From Neobittarella massiliensis (ex Bilen et al. 2018) (GTDB lineage Bacteria; Bacillota; Clostridia; Oscillospirales; Ruminococcaceae): a stretch of DNA of 64,000 bases. The position numbers and the translations under genes are program-made. The stretch covers positions 215,107 to 279,106 of the forward strand of contig NZ_OKQO01000007.1 of the NCBI RefSeq assembly GCF_900289145.1, read 5' to 3'. Every line of letters starts with the position of its first letter. Positions within the stretch are counted from its first letter, which is position 1. Shown here one piece after another: positions 14,301 to 22,004 of the stretch. The notes under the pieces are model-generated. The model ran no database searches, was not told the DNA's origin, and saw only the letters and a program-made list of their open reading frames with translations.

Positions 14301-16865
14301 TTAGAAATAGCTTTGTTGGAAATATCTTTTTAAGATACGAGTTAATTCGCTGACATCTATCGGTTTTGCTATATGGGCATTCATGCCACATTCTAAGCAA
14401 TGCTGTATGTCATCAGAAAAAGCATCTGCACTCATAGCAATGATTGGGATAGATAAAGCATCCGGGTGGTTTGTTTCGCGAATTGCCTTTGTAGTCTCAT
14501 ACCCTGTCATATGCGGCATTCGTATGTCCATAAGAATAGCATCGTAATATCTCTTGGGCGATTTTTGAAATTTATCAAGACATACTTGGCCGTCTTCCGC
14601 CCAATCTAACTCTATACCTAGGTCGGACAATAACTCTCTTGCGACCTCCCAGTTTAGTTCATTATCCTCGGCAAGTAAGATGCGGCGTCCAGAGAAATCG
14701 ATCTGGTTGGCCACCTGATCGTTTTCTGCTTCAACACCCATATATTGACGTAGTGAATGATACAGCGTAGATTTGAAAAGCGGTTTAGAAATAAAGCCGC
14801 TGATCCCTGCTTCACGGGCTTCTGTTTCAAATTCGCTCCAGTCATAAGCAGAAATTAGAAGAATCGGTATTTCATTCCCTAAATTGTTACGAATTTCTTT
14901 CGCAACCTGAATCCCGTCCATTCCAGGCAATTTCCAATCCAAGAGAATGATTTGGTAATCATCATGCTTTTTATGGTGTTGGACTACCAGATCTACTGCC
15001 ATTTCGCCACTCAATGTCCAGTTAGCTTTTATTCCAATGGATTTCAGTTCGTTAGTGGCTGTTTTGCACAATAACTCATCATCGTCCACTACCAGCATAT
15101 TCCAAGCGGGAAGAACCATATCCTCTTCCGTAGTGGCAGCCTTTTCTAAATCGAATGTAATGTGAAATTCTGTGCCTTTATTGAGCTCACTTTCTACCTC
15201 AATAGTCCCTTCCATTGCATCTACAATGTATTTTGTAATTGCCATACCCAAACCAGCACCTTCGATTTTGTGCACCCTGGTTCCATCAGCACGGCTATAA
15301 GAGTCGTACAGTTTTTCCAGAAACTCCGGTGACATGCCGATTCCATTATCCTTAACATTGATATGAATGCGGACATAGTCCTCGCCTTTTGGAGACTGTT
15401 CTTCATAAAGGGATAACCGGATCACTCCTCCTTCCGGTGTATACTTAGTTGCGTTCGACAAAAGATTCAGCAAAACCTGATTTAGGCGTACGCCGTCACA
15501 CCACACGTTTTCTGATAATATTTTTTCCACATGTATATCAAAACTTTGCTTTTTGGCCTTTACCTGTGGCTGCATAATGTTAACAATTCCTTCAACAACT
15601 TCTTTTAACGAGATCTGTTCTGTTGTTAAAGCTAGTTTACCACTTTCTATCTTTGACATATCCAGAACATCATTGATGAGACCCAATAGGTGTTTACTGG
15701 ACAAGGTAATTTTTTTTAGGCAATTCCGCACTTGTTTGTGGTCGTCCATATGGGCTGTAGCAATTGCAGTCATCCCAACAATTGCGTTCATTGGTGTACG
15801 AATATCATGGCTCATGTTCGCTAAGAATTCACTTTTTGCTCTGCTTGCCTCAAGTGCCATTTGACGAGTGTTCTCCAGTTCATGCAGTTGACAACGCATC
15901 ATAGAGAAATACCGCCAAAAAATTAATACTAGCATGAATAATATAGAAGCGCAAGATATCAAGGTGATAAACATCCGCTGGCTACTCAGAGTGTTTATAG
16001 TGCCTTCTAATGCATCATAGGGCATTACTGATACTAAATACCATTCAGAATAGGGTAATGGTACCCCATAAATCTGCCGTTCTTCACCATTTACGTCAAA
16101 TGTTGTTGCATACTCTTGACGGTTTTTCAATGCATCGCCAAATTTTTTAACGGAGTTTTCTACAGGCGTTTCATTTGTAGACGAATCGAACTGCTTTTGC
16201 AGTTGTTGGAAAAAATATTGCAATTCCGTATTGGAGTTCTGTATCACGAAGCTGCCGTCCGACCTAATAATATGATAATACATCAGTTGGCCTTCATCTG
16301 TTAAGGAAAGGAATTCGGTAATATACTCCAGTGGAACGGCTGCTATTAGACCGATGCTTTTTTCCCCATTTTGCATCGGATAGGCAGCGTCTACGCCAAA
16401 CAATACTACTTCGTTTCCAGCGGCATCGACGCCTACAGCTACTCTCCGTTCCCCCTGTAATAGCGCGTCTACAAAGGGCCCGGGATTCAGCGGATAGATT
16501 GCTTGTCCACAAAGAGTTTCAAAATTCCCCTCAGTTGAACAAAGGGCTAAATAGTTAAAATCCCTTATCTGCGCTCTGTAAACGAGTTCTTCGTATAGCT
16601 CCTTATCGATTTTATCTGTTGAGACAACGGAAACAATGCCGTAGACTTGACTAAACCGCAATTTGATCACGGTTTCAAAATGTCTGGACATTTGTTCATT
16701 CATTCCAGACATATAGATTTCTCCAATTTCGTAAACAGCCTTTTTACTCTTTCGGCTCATGTAAATTCCGAGCAGGCTAAAAATAATAATACTAAAAATC
16801 AAAAGCCCAATAAAACTGTATATTAGAAATCTCGTGGTAGGATTCAGTTTTTTACTGTTTTCCAT
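14301..16865 (-). CDS. Hybrid sensor histidine kinase with two receiver domains
   Basis: 854 residues, membrane-bound. TM1 ~12-34, an extracytoplasmic sensor of ~260 residues (Cache-like by size and by 'YLVSVMPYDALEG' near its end), TM2 ~297-320. Then HisKA with 'ANMSHDIRTPMNAIVGM' (His ~351), HATPase with N-box 'NLLSNATKYTPEGG', G1 'DNGIGMS', G2 'GAGLGMAI'. Receiver 1 has 'VVDDDELL' and the phospho-Asp in 'LLDWKLPGMDG'; receiver 2 has 'LAEDNELN' and 'LMDIRMPHMTGYE', with 'AHIAKP' near the end. Last gene of the operon after the HD-GYP/GGDEF regulator and Hpt, 5 nt from Hpt. Ligand unknown. Confidence 0.95.
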   Translation of the reverse strand: MENSKKLNPTTRFLIYSFIGLLIFSIIIFSLLGIYMSRKSKKAVYEIGEIYMSGMNEQMSRHFETVIKLRFSQVYGIVSVVSTDKIDKELYEELVYRAQIRDFNYLALCSTEGNFETLCGQAIYPLNPGPFVDALLQGERRVAVGVDAAGNEVVLFGVDAAYPMQNGEKSIGLIAAVPLEYITEFLSLTDEGQLMYYHIIRSDGSFVIQNSNTELQYFFQQLQKQFDSSTNETPVENSVKKFGDALKNRQEYATTFDVNGEERQIYGVPLPYSEWYLVSVMPYDALEGTINTLSSQRMFITLISCASILFMLVLIFWRYFSMMRCQLHELENTRQMALEASRAKSEFLANMSHDIRTPMNAIVGMTAIATAHMDDHKQVRNCLKKITLSSKHLLGLINDVLDMSKIESGKLALTTEQISLKEVVEGIVNIMQPQVKAKKQSFDIHVEKILSENVWCDGVRLNQVLLNLLSNATKYTPEGGVIRLSLYEEQSPKGEDYVRIHINVKDNGIGMSPEFLEKLYDSYSRADGTRVHKIEGAGLGMAITKYIVDAMEGTIEVESELNKGTEFHITFDLEKAATTEEDMVLPAWNMLVVDDDELLCKTATNELKSIGIKANWTLSGEMAVDLVVQHHKKHDDYQIILLDWKLPGMDGIQVAKEIRNNLGNEIPILLISAYDWSEFETEAREAGISGFISKPLFKSTLYHSLRQYMGVEAENDQVANQIDFSGRRILLAEDNELNWEVARELLSDLGIELDWAEDGQVCLDKFQKSPKRYYDAILMDIRMPHMTGYETTKAIRETNHPDALSIPIIAMSADAFSDDIQHCLECGMNAHIAKPIDVSELTRILKRYFQQSYF

Positions 16866-16870
16866 TGCGG

Positions 16871-17239
16871 TTATTCCTCCTGGGATTTCTTGTATTCTTT
16901 AATAGCATTAATTGTTTGATAATAATCCTCAGATAGTTGCTGTATCATATCGATGGCTTTATTCCAATCGTTTTCTTTTAATGCTGCAGTAGCAACAGTG
17001 CTGCTTTCCAACAATTTAGTAAAAGAAAGATTTTGGCAAATACCTTTAAGCGTGTGAATGGCTCTGAGAGCTTCGGCATAGTCTTTTTTCTCCATAGATA
17101 CTTCAAAAAGGTTAAAGCTTTTATCATCCAAAAATTTATATGCGAATTTCTGAACAGTCTGTTTGCGCTGTAATCTGCCTAATACTTCATCAAAATCGCC
17201 ACCCAATTTTAGATAACAATCCTTTAGATTCATAATCAC
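16871..17239 (-). CDS. Hpt-domain phosphotransfer protein
   Basis: 122 residues, all helical. The phosphorylatable His is in 'ALRAIHTLKGICQNLSF', the Hpt consensus H-x-L-K-G. It would carry phosphate between the hybrid kinase receivers and the REC domain of the neighbouring regulator. Closely spaced to both neighbours (5 and 12 nt). A GGAGAAA site precedes the ATG. Confidence 0.9.
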   Translation of the reverse strand: MIMNLKDCYLKLGGDFDEVLGRLQRKQTVQKFAYKFLDDKSFNLFEVSMEKKDYAEALRAIHTLKGICQNLSFTKLLESSTVATAALKENDWNKAIDMIQQLSEDYYQTINAIKEYKKSQEE

Positions 17240-17251
17240 CGTTTCTCCTTT

Positions 17252-18904
17252 TTAGATGTTATCGATACTATCCTCATTCTCATCAAGAAAACATACGGTT
17301 ACTCGATTCTTTTTGTTCTTTGATTGGTACATCATGTTGTCAGCAACTTTAAAGAGCTTTTTTGTAGTTTTAGGCCCATATGCACCGCCTATGCTTACAG
17401 ATAATTGCAACTCGGGGATGCCATCAATGGTCAGATCATTGATGAAACTGCGAATCCTCTCCAACTTCTTTTCAAATGCATTTGCAGGGATATCGTTGAA
17501 GATAAGCACAAATTCGTCGCCGCCATAACGGATTACAGCATCTGTTTTTCGTATACAGGACAAGATAGTTTTTGCAAGGATCTGTAATACGACATCGCCT
17601 GTACCATGGCCATAGTTATCATTAATATGTTTGAAATTATCTACATCTAATACGACTATCGCTTGAATATCATTTGTGCTTTGAAACTGCTCGTCAAAAT
17701 AGCGACGATTGTAAATGCCGGTTAACGAATCCATATATAATAATTGTGGGAGATGCTGGTTCCAATGCAAAGTTGGATGTTTTCTATGTGAGAGCAACCG
17801 GTCATAATCTATGCTGTTTCTTATATCCTGAATACTTTTATCCCCTTGCTTAGGCGAGGTGTCCATAAGCTCATTTTTAAGTATCTCAGTAATCTCTTGC
17901 AAGCAAAGTAAAAGAGTAGGATTAAATGCACCGCATTGTCCTTCTAAAATCATTTCCATAGCTTCTTCATGAGAGTAAGCTTTCTTATAACATCTCTCGC
18001 TGGTCAAGGCATCATACACATCGGCCAACGCAACCACTTGGGCAGCTATGGGAATTTCGTCACCTCTTAATCCATCTGGATAACCGTTGCCATCGTACCT
18101 TTCATGATGCCATCGGCAAATCTCAGATGCCACTTTAACAATTGGAGTTTCCTGCTGCTCTTTGGGCAGGCCTAAAAGCATATTGGCTCCGACCATTGAG
18201 TGTGTTTTTATTATTTCAAATTCAAATTCTGTAAGGCGTCCGGGCTTATTCAACACTTGATCTGAAATAGATATTTTCCCAATATCATGCAGTGCAGAAG
18301 CGGTGCTGATCAAAGAAATATCCGCTTTGGATAAAGGATATCGATCGGTATGTTGTACTAACTTCTCCAGTAAATATTTCGTAATACTCTTCACACGTAG
18401 GATATGCAGGCCGCTCTCCCCATTGCGAAATTCCACAATATGAGATAGGATGGAGATCATCAGATTATTATTCTTTTCCTGCTCGTAAAATTGTTCTACA
18501 ATAATTTTTTCAAGACGTTGCTGTCGTGCATATAAAAGCATTGTGTTAGAAATTCGGCGTTGAACAATGGTTGAATCAAAAGGTCGGTTGATGTAGTCGA
18601 AAGCTCCTAAATCATAGGCACGCTTAATATTCGTGGGAGAATCATCCGCAGAGATCATAATAACAGCAAAGGTATCGTCCCAGCGGTATTTATGTATATA
18701 TGCCAGTACTTCAAACCCATCCATTTCAGGCATCATGATGTCCAGAAGTAGCAGTGAAAAATCCTCTCTTTGCTTTGAGAGAATCGTGATCGCTTCAGCC
18801 CCGTTCTCAGCCTCCACTACATTATAATTTTCATCCAGAATATCTGCCAAAAGAGCGCGATTTATTTCTGAATCATCCACAATTAAAATTTTCTGTTTAT
18901 CCAT
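17252..18904 (-). CDS. Response regulator with REC, HD-GYP and GGDEF domains
   Basis: About 550 residues. REC (1-120): 'ILIVDDSEINR', phospho-Asp in 'LLLDIMMPEMDGFE'. HD-GYP (~150-340): 'ALHDIGKISI', 'KTHSMVGANML' and 'HHERYDGNGYPDGL', all metal and GYP residues present. GGDEF (~390-545): 'DSLTGIYNRRYFDE', intact active site 'RYGGDEFVLIFND'. So one protein can potentially both make and break c-di-GMP under phosphorelay control. A frame extends to 18994, but the ATG at 18904 begins right at the REC domain. Mobile-element cargo; the output is probably motility or adhesion (inferred). Confidence 0.94.
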   Translation of the reverse strand: MDKQKILIVDDSEINRALLADILDENYNVVEAENGAEAITILSKQREDFSLLLLDIMMPEMDGFEVLAYIHKYRWDDTFAVIMISADDSPTNIKRAYDLGAFDYINRPFDSTIVQRRISNTMLLYARQQRLEKIIVEQFYEQEKNNNLMISILSHIVEFRNGESGLHILRVKSITKYLLEKLVQHTDRYPLSKADISLISTASALHDIGKISISDQVLNKPGRLTEFEFEIIKTHSMVGANMLLGLPKEQQETPIVKVASEICRWHHERYDGNGYPDGLRGDEIPIAAQVVALADVYDALTSERCYKKAYSHEEAMEMILEGQCGAFNPTLLLCLQEITEILKNELMDTSPKQGDKSIQDIRNSIDYDRLLSHRKHPTLHWNQHLPQLLYMDSLTGIYNRRYFDEQFQSTNDIQAIVVLDVDNFKHINDNYGHGTGDVVLQILAKTILSCIRKTDAVIRYGGDEFVLIFNDIPANAFEKKLERIRSFINDLTIDGIPELQLSVSIGGAYGPKTTKKLFKVADNMMYQSKNKKNRVTVCFLDENEDSIDNI

Positions 18905-19065
18905 GGTTTTTAAAGGCCTTCCTAACAAAATTACATTATTATTATAAATTATATCTGTCCATACCGACAACACCCATATTGGTAAGGTTTGCAAATAGGT
19001 TTACATTTTTCATGATGAAAAAATAGGTTCATCGTGATATAATCCAGACAGATAGGGGGTAAGTT
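18905..19065. other. Divergent promoter region of the signalling operon and GntR gene
   Basis: AT-rich 160 bases with a TATAAT at about 19038-19043 for the GntR gene and repeated aataggtt elements. The stretch around 18976-19008 resembles 12089-12120 (atattggta(a)ggtttgc). Confidence 0.45.
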
Positions 19066-20526
19066 GTGAAGCCACAAGAAACCAAGTTTTCGTTTGTATA
19101 TAATGAGATTAAGCAGTGTATTCTAGAGGGGCAGATACCTCCTGGAAATACCTTACCATCTTCAAGGATATATTGTGAACAATTTCATGTAAGCAGATAT
19201 ACGATTAACCGTGTCTTAGACGCATTGCGAACAGAAGGGCTGATTGATATTCAGCCTCGTCTTGTACCAGTAGTTGTTTCGACAAAAGATACTTGTGAGC
19301 CATCCAATACTATTTTTGAGATTTTGAAACAAAAAGATGGCATCTTACAGGTATATCAGACTTTCGCTCTAATACTGCCTTCACTTATAGTTTTTGCTTT
19401 GCAGGGGTGTGGTGTTGAGATTATGCCTCACTATAAACAGGCTATGAAAGCATTGCGATCAGGAAGCATCTCAGGCAGATGGCATATCATCTCAAAATTA
19501 GAATATGACATATTGAGAATAGGTGGCAATCCCTTATTCAGCGAACTATATTCCACATTTGGCCTTTATAATAAGATTTCATTCTTTACAGAAAATTGTC
19601 CCTATTTCTCTGAACATTTTTTACAAGGATCTGTATCTACAACCAATATTATTGATATATTAAAAGGTGATGATTTACTTACAAAGCACAATCAGTTATC
19701 AAATATATATCAAGAACTTACAGATTCCATTGAAAAAGCATTACATCACCTATCAGAGACAACACCAGAATGTCCTGTACAAAACGGTTTGAGGTTTTCA
19801 TGGAATCCCATGCGTGGCCGGGATTTTTTTTACTCAAAAATTGTTGATGATATAAATCTAAAAATAGGTCTTGAAGAATACTCTGTTGGAGTGTATCTTC
19901 CATATGAAAAGCAACTGGCGAAGCAATATGGTGTCTCTTTATCGACTGTCAGAAAAGCATTATCAGAACTGGAGCAGAGAGGTTTTGTAAAGACGTTAAA
20001 TGGTAAAGGTACAATAGTTGTAGAACCCGATAGCACGAAACTCCATCAGCTTGCTCTTAATTCCGGATATGTAAAAAAATTATTGCGTTATCTTCACGCC
20101 CTACAATTAATGGTGCTAATTATTCGCCCAGCTGCTTTATCTTCAGTTTCGCAGTTTACTAGAGCAGAACTGGACGACTTATCAGATAGATTTACTTCTC
20201 CCAGTTCTATTTATTTAATAGATATTATTGAATCTATAATGAAACATACCGCTTTAGAGCCGTTACATATTATTTTATCTGAAACCAATCGTCTTCTTGA
20301 ATGGGGACATCATTTTACTTATTATCCATCCAAGAAACATACACTTTCATATCTCAATAAGCAAGTAATTCTAGCATTTCAGCAGTTAAAGGAAGGCGAT
20401 GCGTGTTCTTTTGCAGACAGTATAGCGGCCTGCTATCGTTATATTTTGGTATGTGTAAAAAAGAATATGGTAGAAAAATATAAGTTTCGTAATTTAGATG
20501 GTATTCGGGTTCCAGAAAAATGCTAG
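19066..20526 (+). CDS. Regulator with two GntR-type winged-helix domains
   Basis: 486 residues. Residues ~5-70 are a GntR DNA-binding domain ('QIPPGNTLPSSRIYCEQFHV', 'SRYTINRVLDALRTEGLI'), and a second complete one lies at ~260-325 ('YEKQLAKQYGVSLSTVRKAL', 'SELEQRGFVKTLNGKGTI'). Each is followed by a largely helical region of ~160-190 residues without sequence signature of a sugar or FCD/UTRA ligand domain. The start is a GTG with ATAGGGGGT 5 bases before. Divergent from the c-di-GMP operon, so likely its regulator. The duplication within one chain is unusual. Confidence 0.85.
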   Translation: MKPQETKFSFVYNEIKQCILEGQIPPGNTLPSSRIYCEQFHVSRYTINRVLDALRTEGLIDIQPRLVPVVVSTKDTCEPSNTIFEILKQKDGILQVYQTFALILPSLIVFALQGCGVEIMPHYKQAMKALRSGSISGRWHIISKLEYDILRIGGNPLFSELYSTFGLYNKISFFTENCPYFSEHFLQGSVSTTNIIDILKGDDLLTKHNQLSNIYQELTDSIEKALHHLSETTPECPVQNGLRFSWNPMRGRDFFYSKIVDDINLKIGLEEYSVGVYLPYEKQLAKQYGVSLSTVRKALSELEQRGFVKTLNGKGTIVVEPDSTKLHQLALNSGYVKKLLRYLHALQLMVLIIRPAALSSVSQFTRAELDDLSDRFTSPSSIYLIDIIESIMKHTALEPLHIILSETNRLLEWGHHFTYYPSKKHTLSYLNKQVILAFQQLKEGDACSFADSIAACYRYILVCVKKNMVEKYKFRNLDGIRVPEKC

Positions 20527-21293
20527 TGCTGTTGTATTAAATTCGGTCCAATACTCGCACTTCTACAAAATTATATATTCAGCAGAAAATCCGTTCCCAG
20601 GCTTGTTGTTAATGCTTCTTAGTGACACACCCCAAATTCCTAAGATTATTGCCGTTGGCAATAGACGTGAGTTTCCGCGAGACGTTGAAATTTTCATTTA
20701 TGAACACAGAAAGGAGCACTCTTATCACAACAATAGTAAATTAACGTAGCAACCTTGATTTCTTAAAACTGCCACTGGTAAGATATAATGTGAGTATGGA
20801 AAAGGAGCTGTTTTAAAGCATTTTGGTATTCGGTAAATCGTGATTGTGAAAGACAAATAAAGCTGGATGGCTATCCACCTACCATTAAAATCTAATATAT
20901 TTAAGTTAGAGCAGTCTGTCCACGTGAATGTATTTTATATAGATTGCATTGGACCGCTGCTTGTCAAAACTAGACTTCCCGAGGACTTAGCAAAACTTAA
21001 CTATTCGGCATGTCAGCGGGTCTATACTCCAACCAGAACCCTAAACCAGGGTAGTGGTTACCGACCTACCGAAACGGTACCCGAAATATTAGCCGCTGTA
21101 CACGATATTTGGTGCCGCAAAATGGGGTACGCATAGGGGCCTCCATAAAGGGGTAACCGCTTTAGTGACCCCATCGAAAAAAGGGAGGTGGCAATTTGCC
21201 ACCCCTGTCTATTGCTCATTTTTGAGCATTGGCCCCGACCTCTGAAAGATCAAAAACAGGCCCCAAAAATTAAAAGTGCGGTAAAATGTGCGG
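20527..21293. other. Right end of the element, mostly non-coding
   Basis: About 770 bases. A possible 89-residue frame at 20867-21136 has no recognisable domain and no convincing ribosome binding site, so I do not call it. Near 21185-21206 there is a palindrome (ggtggcaatttgccacc) and a tgctcatttttgagca hairpin, then the right arm-type repeat. Confidence 0.5.
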
Positions 21294-21296
21294 TCA
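21277..21296 (+). repeat. Candidate integrase arm-type site, right
   Basis: tgcggtaaaatgtgcggtca, 18/20 identical to 3660-3679. Its last three bases are the stop codon of the recoded HAD gene read on the minus strand. Confidence 0.55.
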
Positions 21297-22004
21297 TCTG
21301 ATTTTATAGGCGTGCTCTTCGCTAAGAACAATTGTCAATAAATCGCATAAATTCACTATTCTATAGGTGATCTTTAACCCCTCATCCGATTTGCATCCGG
21401 TGGGCTCGTACCAGCAGGTGTCCAGTCCGGCCTGCTGGCCGCCCAGCATGTCCGCGTGCAGCGTGTCCCCCACCATCAGTGTGCGGGCAGGGTCCAACTG
21501 CGGCAGATGCTCAAACACATAGTCAAAAAACTGCCGGTGCGGCTTCTGCGACCCGGTCTCATCCGACACAAACGTTCGGTCGATATAGGGCAGCAGGCCC
21601 GAGCGCTGCATGCGGCTGTGCTGGGTGGCGGTGATCCCGTTGGTCACCACCACCATGCGCACCTTGCCGTACAGCGCCGACAGCACTTCTCCGGCCCCCG
21701 GTATGGTAAAGCCACCCTGTCCCAACTTCTGCATAAACAGCCGGTTTAGCGTCTTTGGGTCACCGGGCAGCTGCAGGTGCTGCAGCGTGCGGGCAAAACG
21801 CAGCTGTTGCAGCTGCTCCTTGCTCACTTCTCCGCGCTCAAACTGCTCCCACAGCGCATCGTTATACCGCTGGTACACCCGCTTTATCTCCCGGTCATAG
21901 GGCAGCCCGTTCTGTGCAAAAGTATAGTGCAGCGCCACCTCCTCACAGGCGTCAAAGTCCAGCAGTGTGCCATCGGCATCCAGCAGTAGCGTATCGTAAA
22001 GCAT
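21294..22004 (-). CDS. YjjG-like HAD phosphatase with an element-supplied C-terminus
   Basis: 236 residues, HAD superfamily, closest to YjjG/YfnB-type (noncanonical pyrimidine) nucleotidases. Motif I 'LLDADGTLLDFD' with both catalytic Asp, motif II 'VVTNG', motif III Lys in 'QKPH', motif IV 'VGDTLHADM', and a helical cap in between. The native gene continued into 3457-3556. The element inserted within codons for 'YEPTGCKSDEGLKITY' and replaces the last residues with 'VNLCDLLTIVLSEEHAYKIR'. Hydrophobic pattern of the native tail (ASLQELVPIVLEE) is mimicked, so the enzyme is probably still active. A GGAGGA site precedes the ATG. Confidence 0.93.
   Translation of the reverse strand: MLYDTLLLDADGTLLDFDACEEVALHYTFAQNGLPYDREIKRVYQRYNDALWEQFERGEVSKEQLQQLRFARTLQHLQLPGDPKTLNRLFMQKLGQGGFTIPGAGEVLSALYGKVRMVVVTNGITATQHSRMQRSGLLPYIDRTFVSDETGSQKPHRQFFDYVFEHLPQLDPARTLMVGDTLHADMLGGQQAGLDTCWYEPTGCKSDEGLKITYRIVNLCDLLTIVLSEEHAYKIR
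21364..21411 (+). repeat. Right attachment site (attR) direct repeat
   Basis: 48 bp identical to 3509-3556. It codes for the last conserved residues of the HAD gene before the recoded tail. Confidence 0.95.

Larger units (their letters stand above)
3557..21411. mobile_element. Integrated satellite/IME-like element, 17.9 kb, inserted in the 3' end of a HAD phosphatase gene
   Basis: Bounded by 48-bp perfect direct repeats (one copy counted inside). It encodes a tyrosine integrase at one end, CI/Cro-like regulators, DnaD- and DnaB-like replication proteins, a sigma-like factor, small phage-type proteins, and cargo (nucleoside hydrolase remnants, hybrid kinase-Hpt-HD-GYP/GGDEF operon, double-GntR regulator). 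There are no structural phage genes, terminase or relaxase, so autonomous spread is unlikely; a helper phage or conjugative element is inferred. The element's right end supplies a replacement C-terminus for the interrupted gene. Base composition is more AT-rich than the flanks, especially at 13.2-21.3 kb. Confidence 0.92.

Noticed and set aside
20867..21136. 89-codon plus-strand frame near the right end of the element
   Set aside because: No recognisable domain, weak initiation signal; mentioned only as a possibility.
3557..21411. Complete prophage
   Set aside because: No terminase, portal, capsid, tail or lysis genes; only early-type phage functions are present.
3557..21411. Conjugative element
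   Set aside because: No relaxase, coupling protein or type IV secretion gene seen.
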